A DNA stretch of 34,394 nt from Candidatus Nitrosocosmicus sp. (lineage in GTDB: Archaea; Thermoproteota; Nitrososphaeria; Nitrososphaerales; Nitrososphaeraceae), in NCBI GenBank assembly GCA_025934495.1, contig JAICXY010000029.1:1-34394 (forward strand), read 5' to 3'. Position 1 is the stretch's first letter. Each line of letters starts with the position of its first letter. Made by a program: the position numbers and the translations under genes. The notes beneath the pieces are model-generated. The model was not told the DNA's origin, searched no databases, and was given only the letters and a program-made list of their open reading frames with translations. Positions 33,509-34,394 of this stretch are shown one piece after another.

Positions 33509-34225
33509 CACAGCTATTAACTTAAGACATTATTTCTTTATTATATTGATCAATGAATAATCTCATCTATTGTTTTATATGATTTAATTTACATTTGTTC
33601 TTTTTACAAGGAAAGTAATCATTATCAAAGCTTTCCGTCCTATCTTTTATATACTGAATTATTCTTTCTATCAGTCTTTTTCATAATAAGAATGATGATG
33701 ATGTTCCAGTTTCAAGAATCCGCTGGCTTGAGGGTACCAAGTATAACTAGCATCATCTGATGAAACTTGATGTTCTCCATACTTATCTAAACATCTGATA
33801 GAAATCATTCGGCTATCACAGACATATTCCACTCTTCTGATAAATGAAAAGAAAGAATTTGTTTAGATATTATTGGTTCTATAACTATCCATCAAAGCCA
33901 TATTAATTCAGAAGAACCCGATTTTATGGCAGTTTCATCTTTTTTTATAAAACAAAGATATTCTTCAATTTTCTTATTCTTGCAGTATTTCTTTTTTGGT
34001 TTGTACTTTTGAATCCATTTTCAGATGGATACACAAGATGACTTATTTAGTATATGTAAAAAAGAAAGGTAGTATTGCTTTAGTCGTGTTTATAAAAGAT
34101 AAACCCATATAAAAAATACAAGTACAATCCATAACCTATAATTTGTGAAGGTGTTCTACTGTTTCTGATCCCATAAATAAAATGGTCATTCTAAAGCTAT
34201 AGGTTTTCCTTAAGTTAACAGGGCC
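33509..34225 (-). mobile_element. Degenerate IS6-like insertion sequence
   Basis: The element is about 717 bp, normal for IS6-type elements. The right end (minus strand, from 34225) reads GGCCCTGTTAACTTAAGG, close to the GGNNCTGTT start of IS6 ends. The left end near 33509-33526 keeps only CT.TTAACTTAAG of this. A decayed transposase fills the space. The 8 bases next to each end do not match, so no target duplication is seen. Confidence 0.6.
33514..34189 (-). pseudogene. Broken DDE transposase, IS6-like
   Basis: Reading from ATG 34189 downwards with frame changes gives an IS6-type transposase. Segments in order are KWIQKYKPKKKY, KKDETAIKSGSSELIWL, WIVIEPIISKQILSFHLSEE, then DKYGEHQVSSDDASYTWYPQ, FLKLEHHHH and LIERIIQYIKDRTESFDND, ending near YFPCKKNKCKLNHIK. 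The three catalytic acids of the DDE triad are still recognisable: the Asp of DET, the Asp of SSDD and the Glu of LIER. At least two frameshifts and several in-frame stops, including TGA at 34023-34021 and 33894-33892, make it inactive. The boundaries are approximate. Confidence 0.75.
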
Positions 34226-34394
34226 TCCAAGGAAATAGAATGATTAAATATAAAAATTAAAAGGTAAATTAACAGAACCTGATTTAAAATATACTTTTAT
34301 TTACATAATCAACTTGTTTATTATGGGAAAAGATCCGCAAGTAAATGGCTGACAACAGCAGTGGAAGTTTTATTATTAGAGCTAGTATTAGAGC

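Noticed and set aside
34283-34394. Open frame running off the right edge
   Set aside because: About 37 codons with no start codon near its beginning; too short and unmatched to call a gene.

Overview
The window looks like a chromosomal segment of an AT-rich ammonia-oxidising archaeon of the Nitrososphaerota (Thaumarchaeota), probably a soil-type lineage. The archaeal markers are both subunits of DNA topoisomerase VI, ribosomal protein S6e, translation factor aIF2 gamma, an AglB/STT3 oligosaccharyltransferase, deoxyhypusine synthase, an NFACT/Rqc2 protein and PyrI. The lineage assignment rests on the Amt ammonium transporter, the corrin-ring genes and several small proteins of unknown family. 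It is inferred from gene content, since no rRNA is present. Many genes appear to start with TTG and lie close to TATA-like elements, which fits leaderless archaeal transcription. I found no tRNA, rRNA or CRISPR array.

Layout. 1-536: the 5' part of a secreted protein with about 60-residue tandem repeats, cut by the window edge. 537-1208: no gene seen. 1209-2141: a Dam-like adenine methyltransferase. 2172-5650: a topoisomerase VI B-A operon whose B subunit is enlarged by Asn-rich insertions. 5732-6249: two very small genes. 6493-9386: a translation cluster (S6e, aIF2 gamma, PIN nuclease) plus a metallo-hydrolase. 9471-12341: AglB carrying a C-terminal cyclophilin domain. 12444-14617: two divergent deoxyhypusine-synthase paralogues, followed by pyrI. 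15286-17891: rqcH and a CBS/zinc-ribbon gene. 18010-20462: a membrane protein and cbiT-cbiL-cbiF. 20459-22291: three genes I do not recognise. 22325-24154: a prs-rnz operon. 24685-26048: a glutamate-racemase-like protein without its catalytic cysteines, and a DtxR-type regulator. 26276-26915: a cyclase-family hydrolase with an apparent 5' frameshift. 26916-28276: gene-poor. 28277-32828: an unknown protein, a DedA-type membrane protein, an exported protein and amt. 33509-34225: a decayed IS6-type insertion sequence.

The genes form a core archaeal set. Translation and its quality control are covered by S6e, aIF2 gamma, DHS and RqcH. DNA topology is covered by Topo VI. RNA and nucleotide metabolism are covered by RNase Z, PRPP synthase and PyrI. 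Corrin synthesis, surface glycosylation and ammonium uptake complete the set.

The most unusual points are the AglB-cyclophilin fusion, the MurI-fold protein with both catalytic Cys changed to Ser, the side-by-side DHS paralogues of two subfamilies, the expanded Topo VI B, and the frameshifted cyclase gene. I see no clear anti-phage or mobile cargo system.
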